From: Candidatus Yanofskybacteria bacterium RIFCSPHIGHO2_01_FULL_43_32
GTDB lineage: Bacteria; Patescibacteriota; Minisyncoccia; 2-02-FULL-40-12; GWA2-44-9
NCBI GenBank assembly: GCA_001794125.1
Contig: MGJF01000003.1
Location: forward strand, 22,114 to 62,432
DNA: 40,319 nucleotides
Direction of reading: 5' to 3'
This document shows positions 1 to 8,348 of this stretch, piece after piece. Position 1 is the first letter of the stretch, and each line of letters starts with the position of its first letter. A model generated the notes under the pieces. That model did no database searches, was not told where the DNA came from, and saw only the letters and a list, made by a program, of their open reading frames with translations. Position numbers and translations under genes: made by a program.

Positions 1-2
1 AA

Positions 3-923
3 TCCTGGAAAGAATTCTTGAAAAGAAAACGTAAAAGAAAGGATGTTCAGGAATTCAGCTTGTCTTTAATGGACAATATTGTCCAGCTTCACCAAGATTT
101 AACTAATCATACATATAATCACAGCCCATATCAAGCATTCCGTATAAATGACCCTAAGCCGAGGCAAATACATAAGTCTATAGTGCGAGACAGATTGCTA
201 CATCATGCCATACACAGAACGCTTTATCCCTTCTTTGACCGCACTTTTATTGGCGATTCTTTTTCTTGTCGGATAGGAAGGGGGACACACAAAGCCTTAA
301 ATCAATTCAGACAATTCGGATATAAAGTAAGCAAGAACAATACCCAGACCTGTTGGATACTGAAATGTGACATCAGGAAGTTTTTTGAAAATATTAACCA
401 TGAAATTTTACTTAGTATTTTAAAAAAATATATTTCTGACCCAAACATCATTTGGCTTTTAGAAAAAGTTATCAAAAGTTTTTCATCGGTTTCAGGCCGG
501 GGCTTGCCTTTAGGCAATCTTACCTCCCAGCTGTTCGTAAATATTTATATGAATGAATTTGACCAATGGATAAAGCATCACATGAAGGCGAAACATTATA
601 TCCGTTATGCCGACGATTTTGTGATTTTATCACACGATAAACCAGGGCTTGAGGAGTTGTTGCCGAAGGCGGGCGACTTTCTTTCAGAAACTCTGAAGCT
701 TGATGTCCATCCAGATAAGGTGTTTATTAAGACGCTTGCTTCCGGTGTTGATTTTCTGGGCTGGGTGCATTTTTCTGACCATCGGGTATTAAGAACCACA
801 ACAAAAAGGAGAATGTTTAAGAGAATTAAAAAAAATCTTGCGCCAGAAATCCTTAATTCTTATCTTGGACTTTTAAAGCACGGGAATACCAATAAAATCA
901 AATCTGTGATAAAATCTTTCTGA
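3..923 (+). CDS. DGR-type reverse transcriptase, 5' truncated by window edge
   Basis: RNA-directed DNA polymerase. Counting from the TTG at 18 (301 residues), the palm motifs are visible: KCDIRKFF at about 116-123 (first catalytic Asp), LPLGNLTSQ at 163-171, YADD at 197-200, then HPDK and FLGW near 231-249. The LPxGNxTSQ signature, with SQ where group II intron enzymes have SP, is typical of diversity-generating retroelement (DGR) reverse transcriptases. No maturase or endonuclease domain follows. The frame stays open to base 3 with plausible residues (SWKEF), so the true start is probably outside the window. The stop overlaps the ybeY start (TGATG), suggesting translational coupling. No template repeat, variable repeat or Avd-like helper gene is visible here; they would have to lie upstream. 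Assignment to DGR is by motif only. Confidence 0.85.
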   Translation, partial: SWKEFLKRKRKRKDVQEFSLSLMDNIVQLHQDLTNHTYNHSPYQAFRINDPKPRQIHKSIVRDRLLHHAIHRTLYPFFDRTFIGDSFSCRIGRGTHKALNQFRQFGYKVSKNNTQTCWILKCDIRKFFENINHEILLSILKKYISDPNIIWLLEKVIKSFSSVSGRGLPLGNLTSQLFVNIYMNEFDQWIKHHMKAKHYIRYADDFVILSHDKPGLEELLPKAGDFLSETLKLDVHPDKVFIKTLASGVDFLGWVHFSDHRVLRTTTKRRMFKRIKKNLAPEILNSYLGLLKHGNTNKIKSVIKSF

Positions 924-1369
924 TGTTAGACCTCGTTTTCAAAAATTATACACAAGGAAAGGCTCCGGGTGAAAAGTTTTTCAGGAAGATTTTGAATACA
1001 GGCACAAAGGAACTCAATATAAAGGATAAAAATGTTGAGGTGGGCTTGAATTTGGTAGGTGAAGCCAAGATAAAAGAGCTTAACAAGAAATACCGAGGCA
1101 AGAACGAGGTTACCGATGTTTTGTCTTTTCCTCTTGAAGAAACCGGATTGAGAAAATATGGTATACTTCCGTTAGGAGACATTTTCATTTGTCTACCTTT
1201 TGCGGTTAAAGAAGCAGAAAGACAGAGCATTAGCTTAGAAAAAGAATTGGCGCGGCTAACAGTACATGGATTTTTGCATTTATTGGGATATGACCACGAA
1301 AAATTCGTTGCTGAGAAGAAAAAAATGTTCAGATTGGAAAGTAAAATTTTAAATAAATTAAACAAGTAA
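923..1369 (+). CDS. ybeY: Endoribonuclease YbeY (rRNA maturation factor)
   Basis: Metal-dependent endoribonuclease of the UPF0054 family, acting in 16S rRNA 3'-end maturation and ribosome quality control. The zinc-binding signature HGFLHLLGYDHE near residues 113-124 gives the three His ligands (HxxxHxxxxxH). The upstream block GKNEVTDVLSFPLEE is also characteristic. The length of 148 residues is normal. The ATG at 923 overlaps the stop of the preceding reverse transcriptase, and the stop is one base before the ftsA ATG, so all three genes look co-transcribed. Identification is secure from the metal motif and length. Confidence 0.95.
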   Translation: MLDLVFKNYTQGKAPGEKFFRKILNTGTKELNIKDKNVEVGLNLVGEAKIKELNKKYRGKNEVTDVLSFPLEETGLRKYGILPLGDIFICLPFAVKEAERQSISLEKELARLTVHGFLHLLGYDHEKFVAEKKKMFRLESKILNKLNK

Positions 1370-1370
1370 T

Positions 1371-2612
1371 ATGGCCCGTCCATACATAATTTCTGGGATA
1401 GACATTGGTAATTCTCAAGTAAAAGTCGTAATCGCAAAGATAGACCGCGATACTTTGGGGGCCGAAATTTTAGGAGTGGGAAGCGCCATTTCAAACGGTT
1501 TAAGACGCGGAACGGTGGTTGATATAGAGGAAACCATCGAGAATGTTCGGACGGCAGTCCAAAGAGCCGAGGCAATGGCCGGTGTTAATATTAAGAGAGC
1601 TTACCTTGCCGTAAACGGACTTCACATCAAAACCCAGATATCCCGGGGCGTGATTGCCGTATCCCGCGTCGACGGGGAAATATCCCAGAATGATATTGAC
1701 AGAGTTTTGCAGGCGGCATCGGTCGTGAGTTTGCCGGCTAATAGAGAAGTAATTCATATCTTACCGCGCAACTATATTGTAGACGGAACCGAATACGTCA
1801 AAAATCCAATGGGCATGAAAGGCGTCCGCCTGGAATCGGAGGTATTTATAATTGACGGACTTTCTCCTTATTTAAGAAACATGGCCAAGTGTGTGAATGA
1901 AAATAATATAGAAGTATCCGGATTGGTTTTTGCGCCATTGGCTTCAGCGCTTGCGGTTCTGGATAAAAACCAAAAAGAATATGGAGTTATGAATCTTGAT
2001 TTCGGCGGAGGCACTTCCACTCTGACAGTCTTTGAAGAGGCCGATTTGCTTCATAGTGTAGTTTTACCGATTGGTTCAAAACATATTACATCTGATCTGG
2101 CCGTTGCTTTGAGAACTTCTATAGATACCGCTGAAAGAGTAAAAATCGAACACGGAGCGACCTCGGAAGGCGAGGATCTGCGCAAAAGAGGGAATATAGA
2201 TTTGTCTGAACTGATGGCGGAGAAAGATTTTGTTCTTCCCAGAAAGCAATTAATAAGAGTTGTAGACGCACGCGCTCAGGAGTTATTGGAAATGGTGGCA
2301 AATGAATTGAAAAAGATTTCCAAAGGAATGCTTCCGGCCGGAGTGGTTTTGTCGGGAGGCGGAGCAAATTTACCCGGTCTTGCGGCTATGGTAAAAGATA
2401 AGTTGCGGTTGCCGGTAAGAATTGCCAAACCTTTGAATCTGTCCGGAACGGCCGATAATATGGACGACCCTTCTTTTTCGGTCGCGGCTGGATTGATAAC
2501 ATGGGGTATAGATGAAGAATTTGGCGGGAACAAGGGTTCTAAAAACGGCCAGTTTTTTAACGATGGCTCATTTAAGAAGATTTTGAGCTGGTTAAAAAAC
2601 TTCTCCCCCTAA
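1371..2612 (+). CDS. ftsA: Cell division protein FtsA
   Basis: Actin-like ATPase that tethers FtsZ filaments to the membrane. The N-terminal phosphate-1 motif (SGIDIGNSQVKVVI, residues 8-21), the phosphate-2 block NLDFGGGTSTLTVF around 206-219 and the late adenosine block VVLSGGGANLPGL near 325-337 are all present. The SHS2-like 1C region sits between them. The last residues (FKKILSWLKNFSP) form an amphipathic helix suited to membrane attachment, which favours FtsA over the related PilM. The length of 413 residues is normal. It lies one base after ybeY and about 110 bases before ftsZ, the usual ftsA-ftsZ order. Confidence 0.95.
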   Translation: MARPYIISGIDIGNSQVKVVIAKIDRDTLGAEILGVGSAISNGLRRGTVVDIEETIENVRTAVQRAEAMAGVNIKRAYLAVNGLHIKTQISRGVIAVSRVDGEISQNDIDRVLQAASVVSLPANREVIHILPRNYIVDGTEYVKNPMGMKGVRLESEVFIIDGLSPYLRNMAKCVNENNIEVSGLVFAPLASALAVLDKNQKEYGVMNLDFGGGTSTLTVFEEADLLHSVVLPIGSKHITSDLAVALRTSIDTAERVKIEHGATSEGEDLRKRGNIDLSELMAEKDFVLPRKQLIRVVDARAQELLEMVANELKKISKGMLPAGVVLSGGGANLPGLAAMVKDKLRLPVRIAKPLNLSGTADNMDDPSFSVAAGLITWGIDEEFGGNKGSKNGQFFNDGSFKKILSWLKNFSP

Positions 2613-2625
2613 GTCCGACATCGGG

Positions 2626-2646
2626 TTATTCACAGAGTTATCCACA
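2626..2646 (+). promoter_or_regulatory. Pair of DnaA-box-like 9-mers upstream of ftsZ
   Basis: TTATTCACA (2626-2634) and TTATCCACA (2638-2646) both match the bacterial DnaA-box consensus TTATNCACA and sit in the same orientation 12 bp apart. They lie in the ftsA-ftsZ gap, just upstream of a possible promoter. Binding by DnaA is an inference from the consensus; other boxes or a full origin were not seen. Confidence 0.5.
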
Positions 2647-2663
2647 GCCAGTTAATCCATTAT

Positions 2664-2692
2664 TTGATACTGGTATTATTTTGTGTTAATAC
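2664..2692 (+). promoter_or_regulatory. Possible ftsZ promoter
   Basis: TTGATA (2664-2669), a 17-bp spacer and TAATAC (2687-2692), followed by the ftsZ ATG at 2725. The -10 is weak against TATAAT, but TAATAT-type -10 elements recur at other starts in this window. The two DnaA-like boxes end 17 bp upstream of the -35. Confidence 0.4.
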
Positions 2693-2724
2693 GCATATGA
2701 CATTGCCATAATTAATTAAATTCT

Positions 2725-3861
2725 ATGGGACAAATAGTAAAACCTCCGTTTGAAACATTCGCAAGGATAAAAGTCGTCGGCGTAGGCGGTTCGGGCTGCA
2801 ACGCTTTGGCAAGAATGATCGAAGCCAGAATCCACGGCGTAGAATTTATTGCCATTAATACTGACGCGCAGGCTTTGCATAATAGCATCGCCACCACCAA
2901 GATCCACATTGGCAAAAGTTTAACCCGGGGTCTTGGCGCCGGAATGAATCCGGAAATAGGCAAACAAGCCGCCGAAGATACCAAAGAAGAAGTGATGAAC
3001 GCTTTAAAAGGCGCCGATATGGTTTTTATAACGGCGGGAATGGGAGGCGGAACCGGAACCGGAGCCTCGCCGGTAATTGCGGATATCGCAAAAGACGTCG
3101 GAGCTCTTACGGTAGCCGTTGTGACCAAGCCCTTCAGTTTTGAAGGACCCCAAAGGTCAAGAATCGCCGAAGACGGATGGAATGTCTTGAGAGACAAGGT
3201 TGATGCTTTGATTACCATTCCCAACGACCGGCTCTTATCGGTTATAGATAGAAAAACTCCCTTGTTAGAATCATTCGGAATAGTGGACGATGTTTTGAGG
3301 CAGGGTGTTCAAGGCATTTCCGATCTGATAACCATTCCGGGAATAATCAATGTTGATTTTGCTGATGTTAAAACAATTATGGCCAATTCCGGCTCGGCAT
3401 TAATGGGTATAGGTAAATCAATCGGCGAAGACAGGGCAGTAGAAGCCGCCAAGATGGCGATTAACTCTCCCTTGTTGGAAGTTTCAATAGATGGAGCCCG
3501 CGGAGTTTTGTTCAACGTATCCGGAGGTACGGATATGGCGATGGCTGAAATAAATGAGGCGGCCAGAATAATTACGGAACACATTGATCCTGACGCAAAA
3601 GTTATTTTCGGAGCGGTTTTGGATAATAATCTTAAGAAAGGAGAATTAAAAGTTACCGTTGTGGCCACTGGATTTAATAACGGCTATCCCGCTGCCACCA
3701 AACTGCCGATGAGTGAAAGGCAAAATATGTTTGAAAATGTAGCTAAAAAACAGGTTAATCAATTCAATGGCACACCCGCAGTCAAGGAACTCGTTGATTC
3801 TTCGTTGAATGACGAAGAATTCGATATCCCGGCGTTTATCAGGCGGAAGATGAATAAGTAG
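2725..3861 (+). CDS. ftsZ: Cell division protein FtsZ
   Basis: Tubulin-like GTPase forming the Z-ring. The GTP-binding glycine loop [12 protein letters not shown] lies near residues 107-118. The N-terminal nucleotide motif [11 protein letters not shown] is at 17-27, and the synergy (T7) loop region [11 protein letters not shown] follows near 209-219. The C-terminal peptide [12 protein letters not shown] matches the conserved tail that binds FtsA. The length of 378 residues is normal with a short linker. The start ATG at 2725 lacks a clear Shine-Dalgarno. It follows ftsA but may have its own promoter. Confidence 0.97.
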   Translation: MGQIVKPPFETFARIKVVGVGGSGCNALARMIEARIHGVEFIAINTDAQALHNSIATTKIHIGKSLTRGLGAGMNPEIGKQAAEDTKEEVMNALKGADMVFITAGMGGGTGTGASPVIADIAKDVGALTVAVVTKPFSFEGPQRSRIAEDGWNVLRDKVDALITIPNDRLLSVIDRKTPLLESFGIVDDVLRQGVQGISDLITIPGIINVDFADVKTIMANSGSALMGIGKSIGEDRAVEAAKMAINSPLLEVSIDGARGVLFNVSGGTDMAMAEINEAARIITEHIDPDAKVIFGAVLDNNLKKGELKVTVVATGFNNGYPAATKLPMSERQNMFENVAKKQVNQFNGTPAVKELVDSSLNDEEFDIPAFIRRKMNK

Positions 3862-3956
3862 GGCGCTCCGCCCCTTCCGCTCAGCCACAATCCATCTCAG
3901 ACACGCCTCCGGTTCCCCAGCGAGGAACCTCGGCTACGTTCGCCACGGCTTCGCCT

Positions 3957-4200
3957 CGGCTTTTCGAATCCGGTTCAGATACTATTATAACCGGATTCGC
4001 CATGCGAAAAGCCGGGTCTCAAGTGTCTTCAATTGGATTGTCGGCCTGCGCTTTAAGATGGTGAGGAGGCAAACGGCCTCAAACGGAGAGGGGTTTCGCT
4101 CCACGGCGTCTTGTTTACATAGGTCCGCCCTATGTAGGTTTTTATGTCTCAGTCAAATGCTTAATTTTGCCTCGAACTCGAAAAACACAGAAAGTTTTTA
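3957..4200 (+). ncRNA. Structured repeat family 2, copy 1 (candidate ncRNA)
   Basis: This fills the gap after ftsZ (3862-4226), which holds no convincing gene apart from the peptide starting at 4227. It has three parts. (1) A long hairpin: CGGCTTTTCG (3957-3966) pairs with 4005-4014 and AATCCGGTT (3967-3975) with 3989-3997, with a 7-nt bulge. (2) A short hairpin ACATAGG/CCTATGT (4117-4123, 4129-4135). (3) A 44-nt box at 4157-4200 that is about 85 percent identical to 19594-19637, with the shared core ATTTTGCCTCGAACT and AAACACAGAA. The small hairpin differs in sequence between copies but stays fully paired. Orientation and function are unknown; it could be an RNA or a non-autonomous mobile element. 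Confidence 0.5.
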
Positions 4201-4226
4201 AGTTTTTCGATTTATAATGATATAAT

Positions 4227-4367
4227 ATGGATATGAATAAAACTACCAAGTTAACTTTAGTGGTAATAATTCTGTGGGCTGTTTGGATAACGAGTAAAGT
4301 GATTGTTCTCGAGGCCTGGTCCAATCAGTTCCGGCTTGTTATTGAAGCCATAAATGGGTTTAAGTAA
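4227..4367 (+). CDS. Small single-pass membrane peptide, 46 residues
   Basis: Not recognised as a known family. The frame from ATG 4227 (an in-frame ATG also at 4233) encodes a charged head (MDMNKTTK), one hydrophobic segment (LVVIILWAVWITSKVIVL, about 11-28) and a short tail ending GFK. Two TATAAT hexamers (4213-4218 and 4221-4226) lie directly upstream. The first would place the transcript start at the ATG, that is, a leaderless mRNA, but no good -35 is seen. Support is only composition and the -10, so it may be spurious. Confidence 0.35.
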   Translation: MDMNKTTKLTLVVIILWAVWITSKVIVLEAWSNQFRLVIEAINGFK

Positions 4368-4379
4368 GGCGCAATCTTG

Positions 4380-4572
4380 CCCATTTTAGACCGTTTGGTT
4401 TCGAGGGTAACACAATGCTTAAATTAACTGATAATTTGCTTAAATAACAAATTTTAGCCGGAAAATCCCCTTAGGGAGGAACGGATGCTAAAATTTGTTA
4501 AGCAAATTGAGATTAATTTAAGTATTTGTCCGAAGAAGACAATAAGTCGTAATCCAACAGGTCGAAAATGGG
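4380..4572. repeat. 193-bp imperfect palindrome upstream of nrdJ
   Basis: This occupies most of the 4368-4702 gap. Nested arms: CCCATTTT+GACC (4380-4392) pairs with GGTC+AAAATGGG (4560-4572); TTGG 4395-4398 with CCAA 4554-4557; CTTAAATTAA (4418-4427) with 4513-4522; AATTTGCTTA (4433-4442) with 4499-4508; AACAAATTTTAGC (4446-4458) with 4487-4499. The tip is about 28 nt. No terminal direct repeat and no gene inside. It could be a structured leader or stable RNA, or a palindromic non-autonomous element. The rest of the gap holds a short hairpin before nrdJ. Confidence 0.6.
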
Positions 4573-4670
4573 TGAGGGTGAGCATACTTATCAACTTTTT
4601 TGAGGCTTGAAATAAATTAAATAAATTTCTATAGTGAAGCACGCGAGTTGGCGTATGTTTTAAAATAATT

Positions 4671-4688
4671 TCCCGCCTTTAAGCGGGA
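4671..4688 (+). promoter_or_regulatory. Leader hairpin before nrdJ
   Basis: TCCCGC (4671-4676), loop ctttaa, GCGGGA (4683-4688), ending 14 bases before the nrdJ ATG. No long U run follows, so it is more likely a leader hairpin than a terminator. No cobalamin riboswitch motif was recognised around it. Confidence 0.4.
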
Positions 4689-4702
4689 TTAAATCTTCTT
4701 TA

Positions 4703-7438
4703 ATGGACAATAATTTATTTACCGACGAAGGTTCGACCGAACAAGGTCTCAAATGGCCGAGGATTTTTGGTTCTAAACATCCGTACGAAGAAATTATTTG
4801 GGAAAACAGGACTGCCAAGATTATTAAAGGAGACGGAACAGTTGTTTTTGAACAGAATGGCGTCGAGGTTCCTAATTTTTGGAGCCAGACGGCGACGGAT
4901 ATTGTTGCTTCGAAATATTTCCGAGGTCAGCTAAGCACTCAAAACAGAGAATACAGCGTAAAAGACATGATAGACCGGGTAGCCAAGACGATTGGTTATT
5001 GGGGATTCAAGGACGGTTTTTTTGCCACAGCCGGAGATTCTGAAAATTTTATTTTGGACCTGACTTGGATACTGGTAAATCAATACGCGGCGTTTAACAG
5101 CCCGGTTTGGTTTAATGTCGGCGTGCATGAAAGACCTCAATGTTCAGCCTGTTTTATCTTGGCTGTTGAAGACAACATGCAGTCGATTCTTGACTGGTAT
5201 CGCGACGAGGGCTGGATATTCAAATATGGTTCCGGCGCCGGAACAAACCTTTCTAAATTACGTTCTTCAAAGGAGCCGTTGTCAAAAGGCGGTTATTCTT
5301 CCGGCCCGGTTTCGTTTATGAAGGGTGCCGATGGCATCGCTAACTCTATTCGTTCGGGTGGCACGACCAGACGGGCGGCCAAGATGGTTGTTCTAAACGC
5401 CGATCATCCGGACATAAAGAATTTTATTTACTGCAAAAAGATAATTGAAAACATGACCAAAGCGCTCATCAGCGGCGGGATAAAAGATTCCATTACGGCC
5501 GATATTTTTGATCCCTACACCCTTCTCCCGTATCAAAATGCAAATAATTCGGTCAGAGTTAACGACGAATTTATGAGAGCGGTCCAAGCCGACGGGTATT
5601 GGGATTTAAGAGGTGTAACCACCGGTGAAACAATAGAAACCATAAAAGCAAGAGAATTAATGGATTGGATTGCCGATGCCGCCTGGCATAGCGCCGATCC
5701 TGGCATGCAATACGATACGACAATTAATGAGTGGCATACCTGTCCAAACACCGGAAGAATAAACGCTTCTAATCCCTGCAGCGAGTACATGCACTTGGAT
5801 AACAGCGCCTGCAATTTAGCTTCTTTGAATCTTCTCAAATTTTTGAAAATGGGCGGAAAGTTTGATGTGGAGTTGTTCAGAAAAGTTGTTGACACTATGA
5901 TTACCGCCCAGGATATACTCATAGATAATGCTTCATACCCTACTCAAAAGATAGGCGAGAATGCGAGGAATTACAGAGAGCTTGGTCTTGGATATGCCAA
6001 TCTCGGAGCAACCTTAATGGTTCTGGGATTGCCCTATGATTCGGAAAGGGGAAGAGTTTTGGCCGGGCAGATAACTTCTCTAATGTGCGGAGAGGCCTAT
6101 CGGATGTCGGCTGTGTTATCGAGTATCAAGGGACCTTTTGCCGGATATGAATTGAATATGGAACCGATGCTGGGGATTGTGGCCAAACATCTCGGTGAAT
6201 CGGAAAAATTATTTGAGATATCGGAGATGATGGGAATCGAAGACGGAGACCTTCATTTGGCTTCCCGTCTTGTCTGGCGCGACGCTTTGGATCTCGGAAG
6301 AAAATACGGCATAAGAAATTCTCAAATGACCGTCTTGGCGCCGACGGGAACGATTGCTTTTATGATGGACTGCGACACTACCGGAATCGAGCCGGAGCTT
6401 GCTCTCGTTAAATACAAAAAACTGGTGGGAGGAGGAACTTTGAAGCTGGTTAATACCCATGTCCCCTTGGCTTTAAGAAGATTGGGATATTCCAATGAAC
6501 AAATAGAAGATATTTCCAAATATTTAATGGATAAGGAAACAATAGAAGGCGCTCCGCATTTGAAAGAAGAACATACTCCTGTTTTTGATTGCTCGTTCAA
6601 AGCGCATAACGGGAAAAGAAGCATTGGTTACATGGGCCATATTAAAATGATGTCAACCGCCCAGCCGTTTATAAGCGGCGCAATATCAAAAACCGTAAAT
6701 TTGCCGGCTGAAGCGACCGTAGAAGACATAAAAAACGTTTTTATGGAAGGCTGGCGTTTGGGATTAAAGTCAATCGCGGTTTATCGCGACGGTTCCAAAT
6801 CTATTCAACCGCTTAATACAAAAAAAGAAGAGAACAACGCCTTTGTTGAAAAAATTAACGGCTATACAAGAATTAAACTGCCCAATGAAAGGCCTTCAAT
6901 CACTCACAAATTTAACGTCGGAGGATTTGAAAGTTATCTTACGGTTGGATTTTATCCCGACACAATGAAGCCCGGTGAAACTTTTCTTATCGCCGCCAAA
7001 GAGGGGAGCACGATATCGGGTTTATTCAACACAATAGCGACGCTTATATCCATGTGTCTTCAGTCGGGAGTTCCTTTGAAAACTCTGGTAAGAAAGTTTA
7101 AAGACACGAGATTTGATCCGGCCGGATTTACCACCAATCCGGAAATACCGACGGCGAAATCAATTACCGATTACGTTTTCAGATACTTGGGGATGAAATA
7201 TTTAAAGCCGGAAGACAAGGAAGAATTATTCGGTCCTGATCACTCTGTTGTATCGCCAACTGAGGTCAGGCCTCAATTGGCTGTTGAATCAAAAACTGAT
7301 TCTCTGTTAGCTGAACTGGTCTCAAAACCTTTTATTACTGACGCTCCCGCCTGCGTCCAATGCGGAACGCTGATGATCCGCGCCGGCTCCTGCTATTCAT
7401 GTCCTAATTGTTTTGCAACGACGGGTGTCTGTAACTAA
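4703..7438 (+). CDS. nrdJ: Vitamin B12-dependent ribonucleotide reductase (class II, NrdJ)
   Basis: Reduces ribonucleotides to deoxyribonucleotides using adenosylcobalamin instead of a separate radical subunit. The length of 911 residues fits the large NrdJ type. Visible features: QCSACF (146-151) with the early redox Cys; NPCSE (357-361), which carries the radical Cys; a downstream Cys in DNSACNLASLNL; and the PTGTIA phosphate-binding loop in the middle. The C-terminal tail, CVQCG followed by CYSCPNC and GVCN (884-911), is the Cys-rich tail that relays reducing equivalents in this subfamily. No nrdB, nrdD or nrdG gene is nearby. Long palindromes flank it on both sides (4380-4572 and 7446-7649). 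The organism would need imported cobalamin; nothing in the window makes it. Confidence 0.95.
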   Translation: MDNNLFTDEGSTEQGLKWPRIFGSKHPYEEIIWENRTAKIIKGDGTVVFEQNGVEVPNFWSQTATDIVASKYFRGQLSTQNREYSVKDMIDRVAKTIGYWGFKDGFFATAGDSENFILDLTWILVNQYAAFNSPVWFNVGVHERPQCSACFILAVEDNMQSILDWYRDEGWIFKYGSGAGTNLSKLRSSKEPLSKGGYSSGPVSFMKGADGIANSIRSGGTTRRAAKMVVLNADHPDIKNFIYCKKIIENMTKALISGGIKDSITADIFDPYTLLPYQNANNSVRVNDEFMRAVQADGYWDLRGVTTGETIETIKARELMDWIADAAWHSADPGMQYDTTINEWHTCPNTGRINASNPCSEYMHLDNSACNLASLNLLKFLKMGGKFDVELFRKVVDTMITAQDILIDNASYPTQKIGENARNYRELGLGYANLGATLMVLGLPYDSERGRVLAGQITSLMCGEAYRMSAVLSSIKGPFAGYELNMEPMLGIVAKHLGESEKLFEISEMMGIEDGDLHLASRLVWRDALDLGRKYGIRNSQMTVLAPTGTIAFMMDCDTTGIEPELALVKYKKLVGGGTLKLVNTHVPLALRRLGYSNEQIEDISKYLMDKETIEGAPHLKEEHTPVFDCSFKAHNGKRSIGYMGHIKMMSTAQPFISGAISKTVNLPAEATVEDIKNVFMEGWRLGLKSIAVYRDGSKSIQPLNTKKEENNAFVEKINGYTRIKLPNERPSITHKFNVGGFESYLTVGFYPDTMKPGETFLIAAKEGSTISGLFNTIATLISMCLQSGVPLKTLVRKFKDTRFDPAGFTTNPEIPTAKSITDYVFRYLGMKYLKPEDKEELFGPDHSVVSPTEVRPQLAVESKTDSLLAELVSKPFITDAPACVQCGTLMIRAGSCYSCPNCFATTGVCN

Positions 7439-7445
7439 AGTGTTC

Positions 7446-7649
7446 CCAGTCCGTCTCTAATTTTGACCACCAGTCCTCGTCTTCAAAAATATACTTAGCT
7501 CATTTGGGATTTAAGCCAAAATAACAGGTAACCCTCTCTTGCCTCCTCACTTGAAGCTCGGCGTTCGACCTCGTTATTTTGGATAAATCCTTAATTCTCT
7601 TTCATATATTTTCTCATCCTCAGAAAAGGCAAAATCAGAGACGGGCTGG
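7446..7649. repeat. 204-bp imperfect palindrome downstream of nrdJ
   Basis: Within the 7439-7707 gap. Outer arms CCAGTCCGTCTCTAATTTTG (7446-7465) and 7630-7649 pair at 19 of 20 positions (one G.U, one A/C mismatch). Inner arms GGATTTA (7507-7513) with TAAATCC (7584-7590), and CCAAAATAAC (7516-7525) with GTTATTTTGG (7573-7582). The tip is about 47 nt. No T run, so not a classical terminator. It shares GTGAGGAGGCAA (minus strand here) with 4061-4072, possibly by chance. Confidence 0.55.
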
Positions 7650-7707
7650 TCGCTTATTATGTAATCTGGCTATTTCGCTCAAGTTTTGTTATTTTTGTTG
7701 TTAATAT

Positions 7708-8295
7708 ATGAAAAATATTGAACATATTTTTATTGGAATAGTTGGTCCTTCTGGCTCAGGCAAAACAACCCTTTGCAAAAAGTTAAAATCACTTTTGAAG
7801 GACTGCGAGCATATAAGATTGGATAATTATTTCAAAGCATCTAAAACTTTTCCCAAGAAAGGTAATTTTCGAAACTGGGAATTACCCTCTAACTTAAAGT
7901 TCGATGTTCTCTTGAGAAATCTAAAATTATTGAAAAATGGTCAAAGTGTCCACACAAAAACATTTCCTAAAAAAGCAGGGGCTAAAAGCGAACCATTAAT
8001 CCTGAAACCAAAAAGAATAATTCTTATAGAAGGCTTCGTGCTTTTCGAAGATAAAAAGGTTAGAGAGATGTTAGACGTAAAAATATACTTGGATATCCAT
8101 CCAGAATTAATGCTAAAGCGTAGAGCAATAAGATTTGGGCCAACTCATATAAATGAATACGATACTAAAATCGCTATTCCAGAATTTCTGAAATACGGAG
8201 TAACTCAAAAGAAATATGCGGACTACATTATAGATGCCACTAAGGCACAACCTTCAGTTATTAAGAAAGTGCAAAAAATTATCAGTTTTCTATAG
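7708..8295 (+). CDS. Uridine kinase-like P-loop kinase
   Basis: A 195-residue P-loop NTPase. Walker A GPSGSGKTT lies at residues 13-21 and LDNYFKA at about 38-44 resembles the DDYY-type substrate loop of uridine kinase/phosphoribulokinase enzymes. RIILIEGFVLF near 104-114 fits the Walker B-like IVEG segment, and KRRAIRFG around 136-143 the lid arginines. The likely role is nucleoside phosphorylation in salvage, but the substrate cannot be read from sequence. It stands alone between a palindrome and structured element copy A. Confidence 0.75.
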   Translation: MKNIEHIFIGIVGPSGSGKTTLCKKLKSLLKDCEHIRLDNYFKASKTFPKKGNFRNWELPSNLKFDVLLRNLKLLKNGQSVHTKTFPKKAGAKSEPLILKPKRIILIEGFVLFEDKKVREMLDVKIYLDIHPELMLKRRAIRFGPTHINEYDTKIAIPEFLKYGVTQKKYADYIIDATKAQPSVIKKVQKIISFL

Positions 8296-8348
8296 AGCGT
8301 AGCCCCATTGCTTTTATGTCACTTTGACGAGACGAGGAAACAGATGAA

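Noticed and set aside
946-1575. 209-residue minus-strand open frame across ybeY and ftsA
   Set aside because: It lies opposite two firmly identified genes and has no recognisable domain.
1371-2612. PilM-type pilus protein instead of FtsA
   Set aside because: The terminal amphipathic helix and direct linkage to ftsZ favour FtsA; no other pilus genes are nearby.
2613-2724. Replication origin between ftsA and ftsZ
   Set aside because: Only two DnaA-like boxes in a 112-bp gap, no dnaA/dnaN nearby and no extended AT-rich iteron region. A regulatory reading is more economical.
4368-4702. Cobalamin riboswitch upstream of the B12-dependent nrdJ
   Set aside because: No B12-box or the conserved GGGAA / CCCGC-ACTG core blocks were seen; the region is instead a long palindrome.
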